A DNA stretch of 64,000 nucleotides, taken from Archangium violaceum (GTDB taxonomy: Bacteria > Myxococcota > Myxococcia > Myxococcales > Myxococcaceae). Below, piece by piece: positions 44,114 to 52,476 of the stretch; the stretch's first letter is position 1, and every line of letters starts with the position of its first letter. The notes under the pieces were generated by a model. It worked only from the letters and a program-made list of their open reading frames with translations. It made no database searches and was not told where the DNA came from. The stretch lies in assembly GCF_016859125.1 (NCBI RefSeq), contig NZ_CP069338.1, forward strand, positions 7,503,501-7,567,500, written 5' to 3'. A program made the position numbers and the translations under genes.

Positions 44114-44373
44114 AGAATCTTCTGGCACAACTCCTCCCAGTACGAGCGCGTGTTCGTGAGGTGCAGATGCCAGGCCTGATCCACCTGGTCGGAGGGTGTA
44201 CACGGATGACCTGCCTCGCAGCAGAGGAGGACGAACCGCTTGTACTCCTCGACCACCCGCCGCGAATAGCCGAGCGTCCATCCGTTCTCTCTCGCCAGCC
44301 GCTTCTCGAACGTCAGTTGCTCATCGCCCGAGTCGATGTTGAAGCTCGCGAGCTTCGTCCAGAGCTCACTCAT
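44094..44373 (-). pseudogene. 3'-truncated GRDP/TIGR04222-like gene
   Basis: Begins with an intact start: strong ribosome site AGGAGGGAG before the ATG at 44373, then MSELWTKLASFNIDSG, ENGWTLGYSRRVVEEYKRFV and DQVDQAWHLHLTNTRSYWEE. This matches the N-terminal glycine-rich-domain-protein-like segment of proteins that continue for hundreds of residues. Here homology ends at LQRPLHHHPT, exactly where the histidine-kinase remnant ends on the other strand; the open frame runs on through kinase DNA in antisense. Confidence 0.75.
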
Positions 44374-44610
44374 CTTCTGCTCCCTCCTGAGCGCGGGGCT
44401 CACTGGATGGAGAAGAAGAGCGGTGTCCGGCATTACAGCGACCCATTTCCCGGGCAGCCGAGGGCCCGACCGGTCGCGCCCAGCCTGCCCCTCCCCAGGC
44501 AGGGCGCTCAGCCGTCACGGCGCCGTCACGCTTCCTGCGGGAGAACGCGTGCGCCCAGGCCGGTGGAGTAACGACAACGCGTATTCACGAAGACAGGGGG
44601 GTACAACATC

Positions 44611-45543
44611 ATGAAGAAAATTCAATGCAAGGGAACCTTGGAGTTGTTGTTGGCGGCGCAGGTGCTGGCGGTGGGCTGCGGGCCCGCGCAGGAGCTCCAC
44701 GGGCCACCGGACCTCGCCATCCAGACCCATGAGAGCCGGATTGACAACGGCATCTCCACGAACGGGCTGTCCACGAACGGGCTGTCCACGAACGGGCTGT
44801 CCACGAATGGGCTGTCCACGAATGGGCTGTCCACGAACGGGGTGAACACGGCCGAGTTCGTGACGTGGTTCCAGAGCGACCCGGAGCAGAAGGACACGCT
44901 GATGCAGTACATGGTGCGCTGTGGCGTGCGGGAGGGCCAGAGCATCACATACACGGACCCGAGAACGACGCGCAGCTACACCTGGGAGGGGCTGCTGGGC
45001 CTCACGCCGGGATGGGCGGGGGGCGAGGCGGTGACGGAGGCGGAGCAGCAGTTGATGACGGCGTGCCTGGTGGCGCACGTGAACAAGTACGGGATGCACG
45101 TTTCGCTGTCCGTGCTGGGGCGGACCACGGAGGGGGTGGAGCTCGAATACAGCCAGGAGGAGCTGGAGACGTACTCACGGCCCGAGGGGTGCTTCTTCGG
45201 CAATCTCTTCACGGGCGAGGGCCTCTTCGCGGGAAGGGATGGAAGCGGCCTGGAGGACACGGAGAGCTCGCCGCGCGCCTGCGCCCTGATGTCCAGCACC
45301 ACCGAATCCGCGTGCGCGCCGGTGGCGTACGCCGGAACGTGCGAGAGCCTGTGCACGCGAGAGGGCACCCAGCCGTACTACACGAGCTGCACGCTGAACG
45401 GACGCCAGTACCTGCCCATCACCACGAGGCTGCGGCCCCAGGAGGTGTTCCGGTGCGGGGACGGGGTGTGCCAGTGGACCGAGCAGTGCGGCAGTGGGAC
45501 GACGCGTGACAGCTGCGCGGCGGACTGCGGCACCTGCTCCTGA
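44611..45543 (+). CDS. Cys-rich lipoprotein with STNGL repeats
   Basis: 310 residues, ribosome site AGGGGGG before the ATG. Lipobox AAQVLAVGCGPAQ. After a short spacer come seven five-residue units, mostly NGLST, coded by 15-bp repeats. Then follows a folded domain with about 14 cysteines (MVRCGVREGQ, CESLCTREG, CGDGVCQWTEQCG) that likely form disulphides outside the cytoplasm. The C-terminal CGDGxCxxxExC pattern is a small disulphide knot seen in other myxobacterial surface proteins. Function unknown; repeats probably act as a flexible stalk. Confidence 0.8.
   Translation: MKKIQCKGTLELLLAAQVLAVGCGPAQELHGPPDLAIQTHESRIDNGISTNGLSTNGLSTNGLSTNGLSTNGLSTNGVNTAEFVTWFQSDPEQKDTLMQYMVRCGVREGQSITYTDPRTTRSYTWEGLLGLTPGWAGGEAVTEAEQQLMTACLVAHVNKYGMHVSLSVLGRTTEGVELEYSQEELETYSRPEGCFFGNLFTGEGLFAGRDGSGLEDTESSPRACALMSSTTESACAPVAYAGTCESLCTREGTQPYYTSCTLNGRQYLPITTRLRPQEVFRCGDGVCQWTEQCGSGTTRDSCAADCGTCS
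44746..44850 (+). repeat. 15-bp in-frame tandem repeat, seven units
   Basis: Unit AACGGGCTGTCCACG, with C/T change in the third base (AAT) in two units and altered first and last units. Each codes for five residues, so gain or loss of a unit keeps the reading frame. Confidence 0.95.
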
Positions 45544-45544
45544 A

Positions 45545-45690
45545 GAGAACCTGGGGGGGGCGGGAGCTCATCGAAGCGCAGGACGCGGTTGTTGCCACCA
45601 TCGGCCACCCAGTGGTTGCCCTGCGCATCGACGACCATGTTGGGGAAGGACTTGTCCTCGAGCGTGGTGTGGGTGGACTCGGGCATGCCG
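45545..45690 (-). pseudogene. NHL-repeat protein fragment
   Basis: On the minus strand the frame reads SFPNMVVDAQGNHWVADGGN then NRVLRFDELPPPPGS, one blade of an NHL beta-propeller. It runs without stop into the antisense of the STNGL lipoprotein gene, and nothing upstream continues the propeller, so only a scrap remains. The rest of the gap up to 45853 shows nothing recognisable. Confidence 0.55.
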
Positions 45691-45853
45691 CACAGGGTGG
45701 AGGCCGAGGACGGGGGCGCTGGGGCCAGCTCTGGAATCGCGAGTCGCGGTTGCACGCACCGTGGTCGGACGCGGAGGGCTGACCGAAGGCGAGCGCCGCC
45801 GTGCGGCGTTGGTTGTTCTGCCGCGCGGCATGGCAGGCTGCGAGATCCTTCCA

Positions 45854-46934
45854 TCAAATCCTGGTGATGCGGAACCAGTTGAAGTTCCAGCCACCCGCCT
45901 GGGCGTAGACGCCGACGTTATAGGTGCCCGCCGTCACGGTGACGGTATGGGAGATGGTGGTCCAGTTCTGCCAGTCACCCGTCCGCCGTATCGATGTAGC
46001 TCACGTTCGTTCCCCCGTCCGAGTCGGAGTTGGCCTCGGTACTGATGCCACTCATCGTGCTGTAGTTCTCCGCCTGGATGAGGGTTCCGGGGTTGGACGT
46101 CCCGGACGCGCTCACGATGAGCGAGGACACCACGTCGTTCCAGCCGTCGTCGACGAGCGACGCATCGTCCGCCGTCCTGGTGAGGCTGGCGCCGCCGAAG
46201 TTGTCATCGGCGTCAGGGTGACCTGGTAGCCGCTGGCGACCTTCAGGGACGAGATGTCGTCATTGCGCACGCCCCAGGCATTCAGGGTGGACAGGGTGTA
46301 ACGCCCCACGGGCAGGGCCGCCCCGTAACCGCCATGGTTGTGGTCCTGGAACACGGAGACGGCTGTGGGGTCTGGGTTGGCGTAGGTGAAGGGGAAGTCA
46401 CGCTGCGCCTGGACGAACTGCGCTTCCCACTCGGCGGGCCATCCGAAGGCGGAGGTGGCCTGGGTCTTGAGATTGACGCCCGCCGCGCCGCTCCAGAAGT
46501 GGACGAACTCGCCCCAGTTCATATCTCGCGGGTAGTTCTTTCCTTCCTTCGGGAAGTACTGCGCGAGCAGGACGAAGAATCGGTTGAGCACCGAAGCGCC
46601 GCCGTGATTCTTGTAGATGGGGTAGAACCAATCCCTGAACCAGTGGGTGTTGGCGCGGGGAAAGTTGTCTACCTTGTTGATGTTCTCGTTGTACGCGCGG
46701 TTCGCATCACTGGTGCGGCCCATCCCCAGGTAGAGGTCATAGATGAAGATCTCCGCCCACTTGCTGTCGCCCCACCGGGGAAAGGCGGGCGAGCCGTGCA
46801 CGCTAGACGCGGGAGACGGTCTGGTTGTGCTCGAACCAGTGCTCCGTCCAGGTCGCGGGTGCGTTTTGTGCCCAGACGGAGGTGGAGGAGAGAAGCGACA
46901 GCACGAAGCACAACGAAGCGGAACGGAACTTCAT
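45854..46934 (-). pseudogene. Decayed secreted metallopeptidase with crystallin-like and CBM6-like domains
   Basis: Starts well: signal peptide MKFRSASLCFVLSLLSSTSV, then TWTEHWFEHNQTVSRV and a stop at 46803. The next frame resumes VHGSPAFPRWGDSKWAEIFI, MNWGEFVHFWSGAAGVNLK, the C-terminal half of a basic-secretory-protein-like zinc peptidase. The central segment that carries the HExxH site in relatives is missing. A beta/gamma-crystallin-like domain (VSVFQDHNHGGYGAAL) follows, then after one frame change a CBM6-like domain (LIQAENYSTMSGISTE) with a second frame change near 45985. A deletion plus two frameshifts: non-functional. Confidence 0.8.
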
Positions 46935-47007
46935 GATGAGGGACTCCTGATGACCCTGTAGGTGTTCGGTCCTCCCTTGAATAGAGAGCCGCTCCTCATT
47001 CTTCGGG

Positions 47008-47361
47008 TCATCCGCCAATGGGTCCGCCCCGATTTCGTGGCTCTCCCTCGAAGTCCCCGCGCAGGGGTTGCCAGAGCTGCACCTTGCGGGGTTCACGCAG
47101 GAGGTCCGGCAGAGCGGCCTCGTAGGCCGCGCGGTAGTCCCGCTTCATCTGGACTTCCGTGACGTCGGTCAGGTCAGCCCAGGTTTCGTAGATCATGAAC
47201 CGGGTGGGATCGGCCGCGTCACGATGAAGGACGGCGTTGATGAAGGTCTTCTCGTGCCGCATTGCATCCAGCAGTGGTGTGAGCAGGCTCAGGAATTCGT
47301 CCTGGCGGCCCTGCTTGGTGTGAAGCGACACAACGAAGACGACCTTGCCCGAAGCGTTCAT
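47008..47361 (-). CDS. Antibiotic-biosynthesis-monooxygenase (ABM)-domain protein
   Basis: 117 residues from the ATG at 47361 with GGAGG upstream. One ferredoxin-like ABM domain: VVFVVSLHTKQGRQDEFLSL, HEKTFINAVLHRDAADPTRF and MIYETWADLTDV. Proteins of this fold are small dimeric oxygenases or quinone-interacting enzymes; without partner genes the substrate stays unknown. Isolated among pseudogenes, but itself intact. Confidence 0.85.
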   Translation of the reverse strand: MNASGKVVFVVSLHTKQGRQDEFLSLLTPLLDAMRHEKTFINAVLHRDAADPTRFMIYETWADLTDVTEVQMKRDYRAAYEAALPDLLREPRKVQLWQPLRGDFEGEPRNRGGPIGG

Positions 47362-47512
47362 GACATCCCTCCATCGATTTCCCGGACCGTGATGCCGCAC
47401 CCGGCCGGCCCGTCAGATGCGGTGGCACCAGACCAGCAAACCCGGGGGATTTCGATTACGTCGGAGGTAAAAGCCCGGGGTGCAGAGGGGACGAGGAGCC
47501 GTGAAGGAGTGA

Positions 47513-47935
47513 CGCAGGGCCTCCCTGCCGCTGATGCATCAGCCGGGCGAGGTATGGGTGTGCGACACCGGTATCACCGTCCTGGGCGTGCTGCTCTCGC
47601 GAGCTTCTGGCCAGCCGCTCGAGGACTTCTTCCGGGAGCGCCTCTTCGAGCCGCTGGGCATGAAGGACACCGGCTTCAGCGTTCCGGCCGGCAAGCTCGA
47701 CCGGCTGCCCACGTGCTACCACCGCAATCCCGCGACGGGGCAGTTCGAGGTCTTCGACGCCGCCGGCCAGGACAGCCGGTTCAGCCGCCCGCCGGGCTTC
47801 CCGTCCGCGGCGGGTGGCCTGGTCTCGACGGCCGACGACTCCCTCGCCTTCGCTCGGATGATGCTGAACAAGGGGGAGCACGGCGGCAGACGTCTCCTCT
47901 CCGAGCGCTCGGTCGAGCTCATGAACGCGGACCGC
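47513..47935 (+). pseudogene. Internal fragment of a class C beta-lactamase-like serine hydrolase
   Basis: The frame reads LPLMHQPGEVWVCDTGITVL, then ERLFEPLGMKDTGFSVPAGK and STADDSLAFARMMLNKGEHG, ending about LSERSVELMNAD. The catalytic SxxK part is missing at the front and the C-terminal third at the back; a stop lies just upstream at 47510 and the 3' end runs into the neighbouring gene. YxN-type loop appears as CDTG. Confidence 0.8.
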
Positions 47936-47980
47936 CGTCGTCCGGTTCGTCATGGATTCGAATCGCGATGTCGTGATTAC

Positions 47981-49267
47981 TCAATGCTCCCAGATGAGCT
48001 CGCGGCGGAGGACCTCGGCGGACGCGCGAGGATCCGCGGCGCGCCAGGTGCGAAACACGCGCAGGCGCCCCGCCGCCGCGAGCTCCGGGTGACGGGCACG
48101 GACGACCTCCATCCAGCGGGCAATCCGGGACGGCTCCGGGCGTAGCGCCAGGTGCCACAGGGTGCCCCACGCCCGTTGCGACGCACCCGAGGCGAGGTCC
48201 CATCGGAGGAGGCGATCGCCAACGTGCGCCTCGAGTTCCAGCGCGGGAATCTCCGCAGGGGCCCTGGTGTGGAACGTGGGGTAGCACGCGAATGGGAAGC
48301 CGGACCGGATGCCCGCAGCGCCCGACACCAATGCGCCCAACACGAGCACGCCTCCTGTAACAGCGGCCGGCATCCACTGGCGCACGTGTCCGGCCCGTGG
48401 TGTCCCCAGCGTGGTGCCGCCGAGCCCGACGCGTGCGAGCACACGGCTCCACGGAACGAAGACGGTGTAGCAGGCCCAGAGCGAGGAGAACTCGATCCGG
48501 AACACGAGGGCCGTTGCCGCGTGGAAGAGCAGCGCCGCGCCAACCGTCCAGGGCCTGAGACGTGGCACGAGGACACCGACGAGCACGAGGGGCTCGAACA
48601 GCATCACCGCGACACCTCCGGCCTCGAGCACGCCCGGCCACTCGTCGACGCGGAGCCAGGGGCGCCAGCCACCGTATTCGGCCCATTTCCAGTAGAGCTG
48701 CCCGCGCAGCGCTCCGCCCAGTGCCCAGTCGAGGCCCGCGCTCCACTTCCACAATCCTGGGAAGAGGAAGATGAGCCCGACGAGGACCCATGCGATGCGG
48801 ATGGGGAGCCCGTACCCCAACGCGTCGTCCGGAGCAACCTGGCTGCCGTGCCTCCTCGCTCGAAGCCACGCGTCCACCGAGAGCGCATCCGCGCAGGGGC
48901 TCGCCGCGAGCAGCACGGCGAACCACAGGAGATGGTGGGTGTGGAGGACCGTCCCGGCGAACTGAGGGACCGTGAGTACGTAGGCCAACGAGGTCGCCGC
49001 GAGCACCGTCGCCGCCCGCGTGAACAGGCCCAGGATGGAGAGAAGCGTCGAAGGGACGAGGACCCCGAGCGCGACCCACGCCCAGGTGGACGACAGCGGA
49101 AGGTGGGGCGCGAGCCACCCGAGGCCGATGGGCGCGGACCTCACCGCCTCCGCCGTCGGCGCCCACACGGGCGCCTCGTACACATCGCGCGAGAGCAGCA
49201 CGACGACGAAGACGGTGATGCGGAACACCGCCAGGTCGACCGCGCTGCCCGTGAGGTACCCGCGCAT
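47981..49267 (-). CDS. HTTM-domain membrane protein
   Basis: 428 residues with about ten hydrophobic segments, matching the HTTM domain shared with vitamin K-dependent gamma-carboxylase: FRITVFVVVLLSRDVYEAPV, LHTHHLLWFAVLLAASPCAD, WVLVGLIFLFPGLWKWSAG and EYGGWRPWLRVDEWPG. A soluble tail of about 90 residues (LLRWDLASGASQRAWGTLWH) closes it. Inner membrane; bacterial members have no assigned reaction. Last of a three-gene operon, 6 nt after the ferritin-like gene. Confidence 0.85.
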   Translation of the reverse strand: MRGYLTGSAVDLAVFRITVFVVVLLSRDVYEAPVWAPTAEAVRSAPIGLGWLAPHLPLSSTWAWVALGVLVPSTLLSILGLFTRAATVLAATSLAYVLTVPQFAGTVLHTHHLLWFAVLLAASPCADALSVDAWLRARRHGSQVAPDDALGYGLPIRIAWVLVGLIFLFPGLWKWSAGLDWALGGALRGQLYWKWAEYGGWRPWLRVDEWPGVLEAGGVAVMLFEPLVLVGVLVPRLRPWTVGAALLFHAATALVFRIEFSSLWACYTVFVPWSRVLARVGLGGTTLGTPRAGHVRQWMPAAVTGGVLVLGALVSGAAGIRSGFPFACYPTFHTRAPAEIPALELEAHVGDRLLRWDLASGASQRAWGTLWHLALRPEPSRIARWMEVVRARHPELAAAGRLRVFRTWRAADPRASAEVLRRELIWEH

Positions 49268-49273
49268 GTCGCG

Positions 49274-50095
49274 TCAGCGAGGTTCGAGCCCACGTGCCCG
49301 CAGCGGAGCGAGCACCTCGGTCTCCATCGACCTGCGCGCGAGGTCCAGGTACGCCCGGGACCGCATCCACCCGAGCGCATGGATCGCGCTGGACTCTCCC
49401 TCCCCCTGTGCCGCGATGCGTGCCTGGTTCTCCCGGACGGCGGCGATCGTCCTCCCCGCCGCATCCCGAAGTACCTCCCGCTCGTCCTCCTCCAGCATCG
49501 GCAACGCCCAGTCGAGGAACACCCACCCGAACTGCCCGTGCGCGGCCTCGTCCTTGACGATCCGACCCAGCACCGCCTTCACCAGCGGGTGCGTCGCGGA
49601 GCGCCAGGTGCCTCGAAGCAGGGGGATGGAGATCGCCTCACCCACGCAGAAGTAGCGGACGACGAGCTCCGCCGCCTGCACGAGCGCACGGCCCGGCCGG
49701 GGCGGTGGAATCATCCCGAGCGGATCATGCAGAAGGGGGATGCCACCACCGAGCTCGGACGCGAGCCTTGCGCACAGCTCGACGTGGACCATCTCGTCGA
49801 GCGGGAAGCGGCACCCCATGCCGATGAGATCCAGCGGCGCCCGCGCGGCGATGAGCGCCTGCAGCGTCGCGGTGCAGGCGGCGGCGGTGCGGTACTCCTG
49901 GAAGGCGGCCTCGGTCCAGGCCCTGCGCGCGGCGAGAACGAGGTGCTCGGGGAAGTCCTCCGGGTGGAGCGTCCCCCACGGGAGCGTCTCCACTTCGGGT
50001 CGGAGCTTGCGGTACCGGCGCTCGATGTTGCCTCCGAGCATCCCCAGTTCGAAGAGCTCCTCGCCAGGGACGAGGGGGAGGACGGACGTGCTCAT
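49274..50095 (-). CDS. Ferritin-like di-iron protein
   Basis: 273 residues, all helical. Likely metal ligands repeat in the di-iron pattern: TEAAFQEYRTAAA, PLDEMVHVELCARL, YFCVGEAISIPLL and RIVKDEAAHGQFGWVF. This resembles AurF/ferritin-like oxidases rather than storage ferritins. No signal peptide, so cytoplasmic. It overlaps the small lipoprotein gene (ATGA) and is followed closely by the HTTM gene; together they may form a modification system, substrate unknown. Confidence 0.82.
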   Translation of the reverse strand: MSTSVLPLVPGEELFELGMLGGNIERRYRKLRPEVETLPWGTLHPEDFPEHLVLAARRAWTEAAFQEYRTAAACTATLQALIAARAPLDLIGMGCRFPLDEMVHVELCARLASELGGGIPLLHDPLGMIPPPRPGRALVQAAELVVRYFCVGEAISIPLLRGTWRSATHPLVKAVLGRIVKDEAAHGQFGWVFLDWALPMLEEDEREVLRDAAGRTIAAVRENQARIAAQGEGESSAIHALGWMRSRAYLDLARRSMETEVLAPLRARGLEPR

Positions 50096-50328
50096 CGACC
50101 GCCGTCCGCGGTACCGCCATCCGAGGTTCCACCATCCACGCCAGCGTCAGGCACCGGCTCGCAGTAGGGATCGTTGTCCGGATTGTCATCGCACGGAGGT
50201 GGAGCCATGAGGTTGCCGGAGATGAGGCACCCACTGGCCATCTTCACGACCGCGATGCCAGCGGTGGCGAGCAGCAGGGGACGGGTGGGACGACGGGAGG
50301 GCCTCCGGCCCTGGGGAAGGTCTGCCAT
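50092..50328 (-). CDS. Small membrane-anchored or lipid-anchored Asp/Gly-rich peptide
   Basis: 78 residues from the ATG at 50328 behind GGAGAGG. A basic N-terminus (RRPSRRPTRP) precedes a hydrophobic stretch LLLATAGIAVVKMASGC ending in a possible lipobox cysteine. The tail is CDDNPDNDPYCEPVPD followed by GGTSDGGTADGG, a low-complexity acidic linker. First gene of the ferritin-like/HTTM operon and therefore a candidate partner or substrate of both. Confidence 0.65.
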   Translation of the reverse strand: MADLPQGRRPSRRPTRPLLLATAGIAVVKMASGCLISGNLMAPPPCDDNPDNDPYCEPVPDAGVDGGTSDGGTADGGR

Positions 50329-50520
50329 GGGTTCCTCTCCTTCTTCCGGGTGATGAGGCTGGATTGTATGCGAACTGCCTCCCGAGAGGGTGAGCCTGCC
50401 GCGATTCAGTGACACCCATCGCATCGCCTCCATCGAGTGCTGTCGGCTGGATGGGGCTGTATGGTGTCAAAAACTCGTTCCGACACTTCGCGCGTACTCG
50501 GGGCCTGATAGATGGGGGGC

Positions 50521-50988
50521 ATGTCCGATGTCTACCCCCTCTCGCTGCGCTGGGAAGGCACCACCACCGACTACGCCACGGGCGAGCACAGCCGCGCCGC
50601 GGTGGCCTCCGCACCGGGCAAGCCGGACATCGCGGTGAGCGCCGCGGGACCCTACGGCGGGGACGACACGCGGTGGAACCCGGAGGACCTGCTCGGCGCC
50701 TCGCTCGCCACCTGCCACATGCTCACCTTCCTGTCGCTCGCCAGGAAGGTGCGCCTGGACGTGCGTGGCTACGTGGACGACGTGCAGGTGGTGCTCGGCA
50801 CAGAGGGCCGGGTGACGCGCGTCACCGAAATCCGCCTCGCGCCCACCATCCGCGTGGCCCCCGGGACGGACGCGGCCAAGGTGCGCGAGATGTTCGAGAA
50901 GGCCCACAAGTACTGCTTCATCGGCCTGTCCCTCACCTCCGCCGTGCGCATGGAGCCGCGCATCGAGGAGGTGGCGGAGGGGGCGTAG
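50521..50988 (+). CDS. OsmC-family peroxiredoxin-like protein
   Basis: 155 residues from the ATG at 50521 with GGGGGG before it; an in-frame ATG at 50512 adds three residues. The two redox cysteines are seen in ASLATCHMLTFLSLA and AHKYCFIGLSLTSAV, with the usual GPYGGDDTRWNPEDLL ahead. OsmC/Ohr-type proteins reduce organic hydroperoxides in the cytoplasm using thiols; this one is nearer the OsmC/YhfA branch. Stand-alone gene. Confidence 0.9.
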   Translation: MSDVYPLSLRWEGTTTDYATGEHSRAAVASAPGKPDIAVSAAGPYGGDDTRWNPEDLLGASLATCHMLTFLSLARKVRLDVRGYVDDVQVVLGTEGRVTRVTEIRLAPTIRVAPGTDAAKVREMFEKAHKYCFIGLSLTSAVRMEPRIEEVAEGA

Positions 50989-51009
50989 GGCACCTGCCCG
51001 TCGAGGCCG

Positions 51010-51170
51010 AGGCGCAGGCCACAGCGGCCTGTCCCTGGGGCCACCCCAGCAGGCAGCGCGAGCAGCACGTAGGGCAACCACTCCGTGGTGTCCACCTGGA
51101 CGACCTTGCGGCCCCCCTCCTTCCGGACCGACACCACATGTCCGCTCCGCTCCAGGGCCTTGAGGCAACA
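51010..51170 (-). pseudogene. Short unexplained coding remnant
   Basis: The minus strand reads LKALERSGHVVSVRKEGGRK and VVQVDTTEWLPYVLLALPAG, which looks like real protein with good codon use but has no start codon or continuation. It lies between the OsmC and glutathione transferase genes. Family not recognised. Confidence 0.3.
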
Positions 51171-51244
51171 GGGCCCCTATTTCCGCCTATGCTCCGGCGT
51201 CGAAATCAACGTCTCGCGGCTTTACAAAATCAAGGAGCGCACCG

Positions 51245-51934
51245 ATGTCACTCACTCTCTATTATCACCCGTTTTCGTCTTACTGCTGGAAAGCCCTGTT
51301 GGCGTTGCACGAGAACAACGTGCCGTTTACGGCGCGCACCATCGATCTGTGGAACGAGAAGGAAGCCGCGGAGCTGAAATCCCTGTGGCCCATCGGCAAA
51401 TTCCCCGTCCTCCAGGATTCCAGCCGCAATCACACCGTTCCGGAATCGAGCATCATCATCGAGTACGTCGATCAGCACTATCCGGGAAAGGCGCCGCTGA
51501 TTCCGTCCGATCGGGATCTCGCGCGGCAGACCCGCCTGTGCGACCGGTTCTTCGATTTCTACGTCATGGACCAGACGGCCAAGATCATCACGGATAACTT
51601 CCGGCCGGCCGGAAAAAACGACCCCCACGGCGTGGAGCTGGCGCGCAAGGTCTTGGCCACGGCCTACGACATGATCGAAAAGGACATGGCCAACAAGACG
51701 TGGGCGATGGGCGACATCTTCACCATGGCGGACATCGCCGCATCCCCGGCGTTGTTCTATGCGGACCTGGTGGAACCCCTCGCGTCCCGGCACAAGAATG
51801 CCGCGGCTTATCTTGACCGCCTCATGAAGCGCCCCGCTTTCATCAAGGTGTTGAAGGAGGCTCTCGCGGTGCTGCCTCCCGGGTTCCCATACGATTCCCA
51901 GTTCAAAGCCAGCGTCCAGCGGTTGGCGGCTTAG
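51245..51934 (+). CDS. Glutathione S-transferase
   Basis: 229 residues. Thioredoxin-like N-domain (about 1-80): LTLYYHPFSSYCWKALLALH with the usual cis-Pro and Glu-Ser pair in GKFPVLQDSSRNHTVPESSI. The helical C-domain follows (about 95-215), with GDIFTMADIAASPALFYAD containing the conserved capping-box Asp. Joins glutathione to electrophiles in the cytoplasm. Its codons use A/T at third positions more often than the neighbours (e.g. TATTATCACCCG), hinting at later arrival. Confidence 0.9.
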   Translation: MSLTLYYHPFSSYCWKALLALHENNVPFTARTIDLWNEKEAAELKSLWPIGKFPVLQDSSRNHTVPESSIIIEYVDQHYPGKAPLIPSDRDLARQTRLCDRFFDFYVMDQTAKIITDNFRPAGKNDPHGVELARKVLATAYDMIEKDMANKTWAMGDIFTMADIAASPALFYADLVEPLASRHKNAAAYLDRLMKRPAFIKVLKEALAVLPPGFPYDSQFKASVQRLAA

Positions 51935-52095
51935 CCATGGCGGCCCACGTCAGCGGTAGTGGACCCGCGTCACCTTCGGCCTCGCGCACCCATTCGCGCG
52001 GGCCGATTCGGTGAGGTCCATTTCCTTCCACCTGGGGCAGGCCACCTCGATTAACGTGGCCCGCGCAGTGCCCACCCAAGGAGACACGTCACAGT

Positions 52096-52386
52096 ATGCG
52101 CAGAGCAATCATCGCAGGGTTGATGGCAGCGGGGATGCTGGCGGGTTGTGGAGGCACCACGACCGAAGGAAACGGAGAGGTGTACATGGCGTGCGCCGAC
52201 GGCACCGCGTGCACCGGTTCCGCTGACGAGTGTGCGAAGAAGTGCGGCCAGTCCGATGAGGGCAAGAAGCACGCTCAATGGTTCAGCATGATTTGTTGCG
52301 ACGGCAGCGAGTGCCGCACCCCCGGCGCTCCTTCCATCTGCATCGACTACTGCAACAAGTACGGCGATGGCGGCTACTGCGGGTAG
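52096..52386 (+). CDS. Small Cys-rich lipoprotein
   Basis: 96 residues. Signal peptide and lipobox MRRAIIAGLMAAGMLAGCGG, then a mature part with ten further cysteines (YMACADGTACTG, CAKKCGQSDEG, ICCDGSECRTP, CIDYCNKYGDGGYCG). The spacing suggests a compact disulphide-linked domain on the cell surface. GAGACACGTCACAGT precedes the ATG, a weak ribosome site. A perfect hairpin follows. Confidence 0.75.
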   Translation: MRRAIIAGLMAAGMLAGCGGTTTEGNGEVYMACADGTACTGSADECAKKCGQSDEGKKHAQWFSMICCDGSECRTPGAPSICIDYCNKYGDGGYCG

Positions 52387-52408
52387 CACCTCTCGTTCTG
52401 TCCATGCG

Positions 52409-52440
52409 GCGGCCCGCCCCGAGCTTTCAGGGCGGGCCGC
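52409..52440 (+). terminator. Perfect 11-bp hairpin after the Cys-rich lipoprotein gene
   Basis: GCGGCCCGCCC (52409-52419) and GGGCGGGCCGC (52430-52440) pair fully around a 10-nt loop, 22 nt after the stop. No T run follows. It also lies between convergent genes and may serve both. Confidence 0.65.
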
Positions 52441-52441
52441 T

Positions 52442-52467
52442 GTGCCAGAGGATTCGAGTTGGAGCCT
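52442..52467. repeat. One end of the GTGTCAGAGGATTCG repeat family
   Basis: GTGCCAGAGGATTCGAGTTG and the bases after it match the left end of the elements at 58341 and 59549; similarity stops after about 25 nt. It abuts the hairpin above and the 3' end of the next gene. Confidence 0.6.
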
Positions 52468-52476
52468 TCCGCTTAT

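Noticed and set aside
44746-44850. CRISPR-like short repeat
   Set aside because: Units are contiguous 15-mers without spacers and lie in frame inside a gene.
48152-50167. 671-codon plus-strand open frame
   Set aside because: Antisense to the HTTM and ferritin-like genes; Arg/Glu/His-rich without domains.
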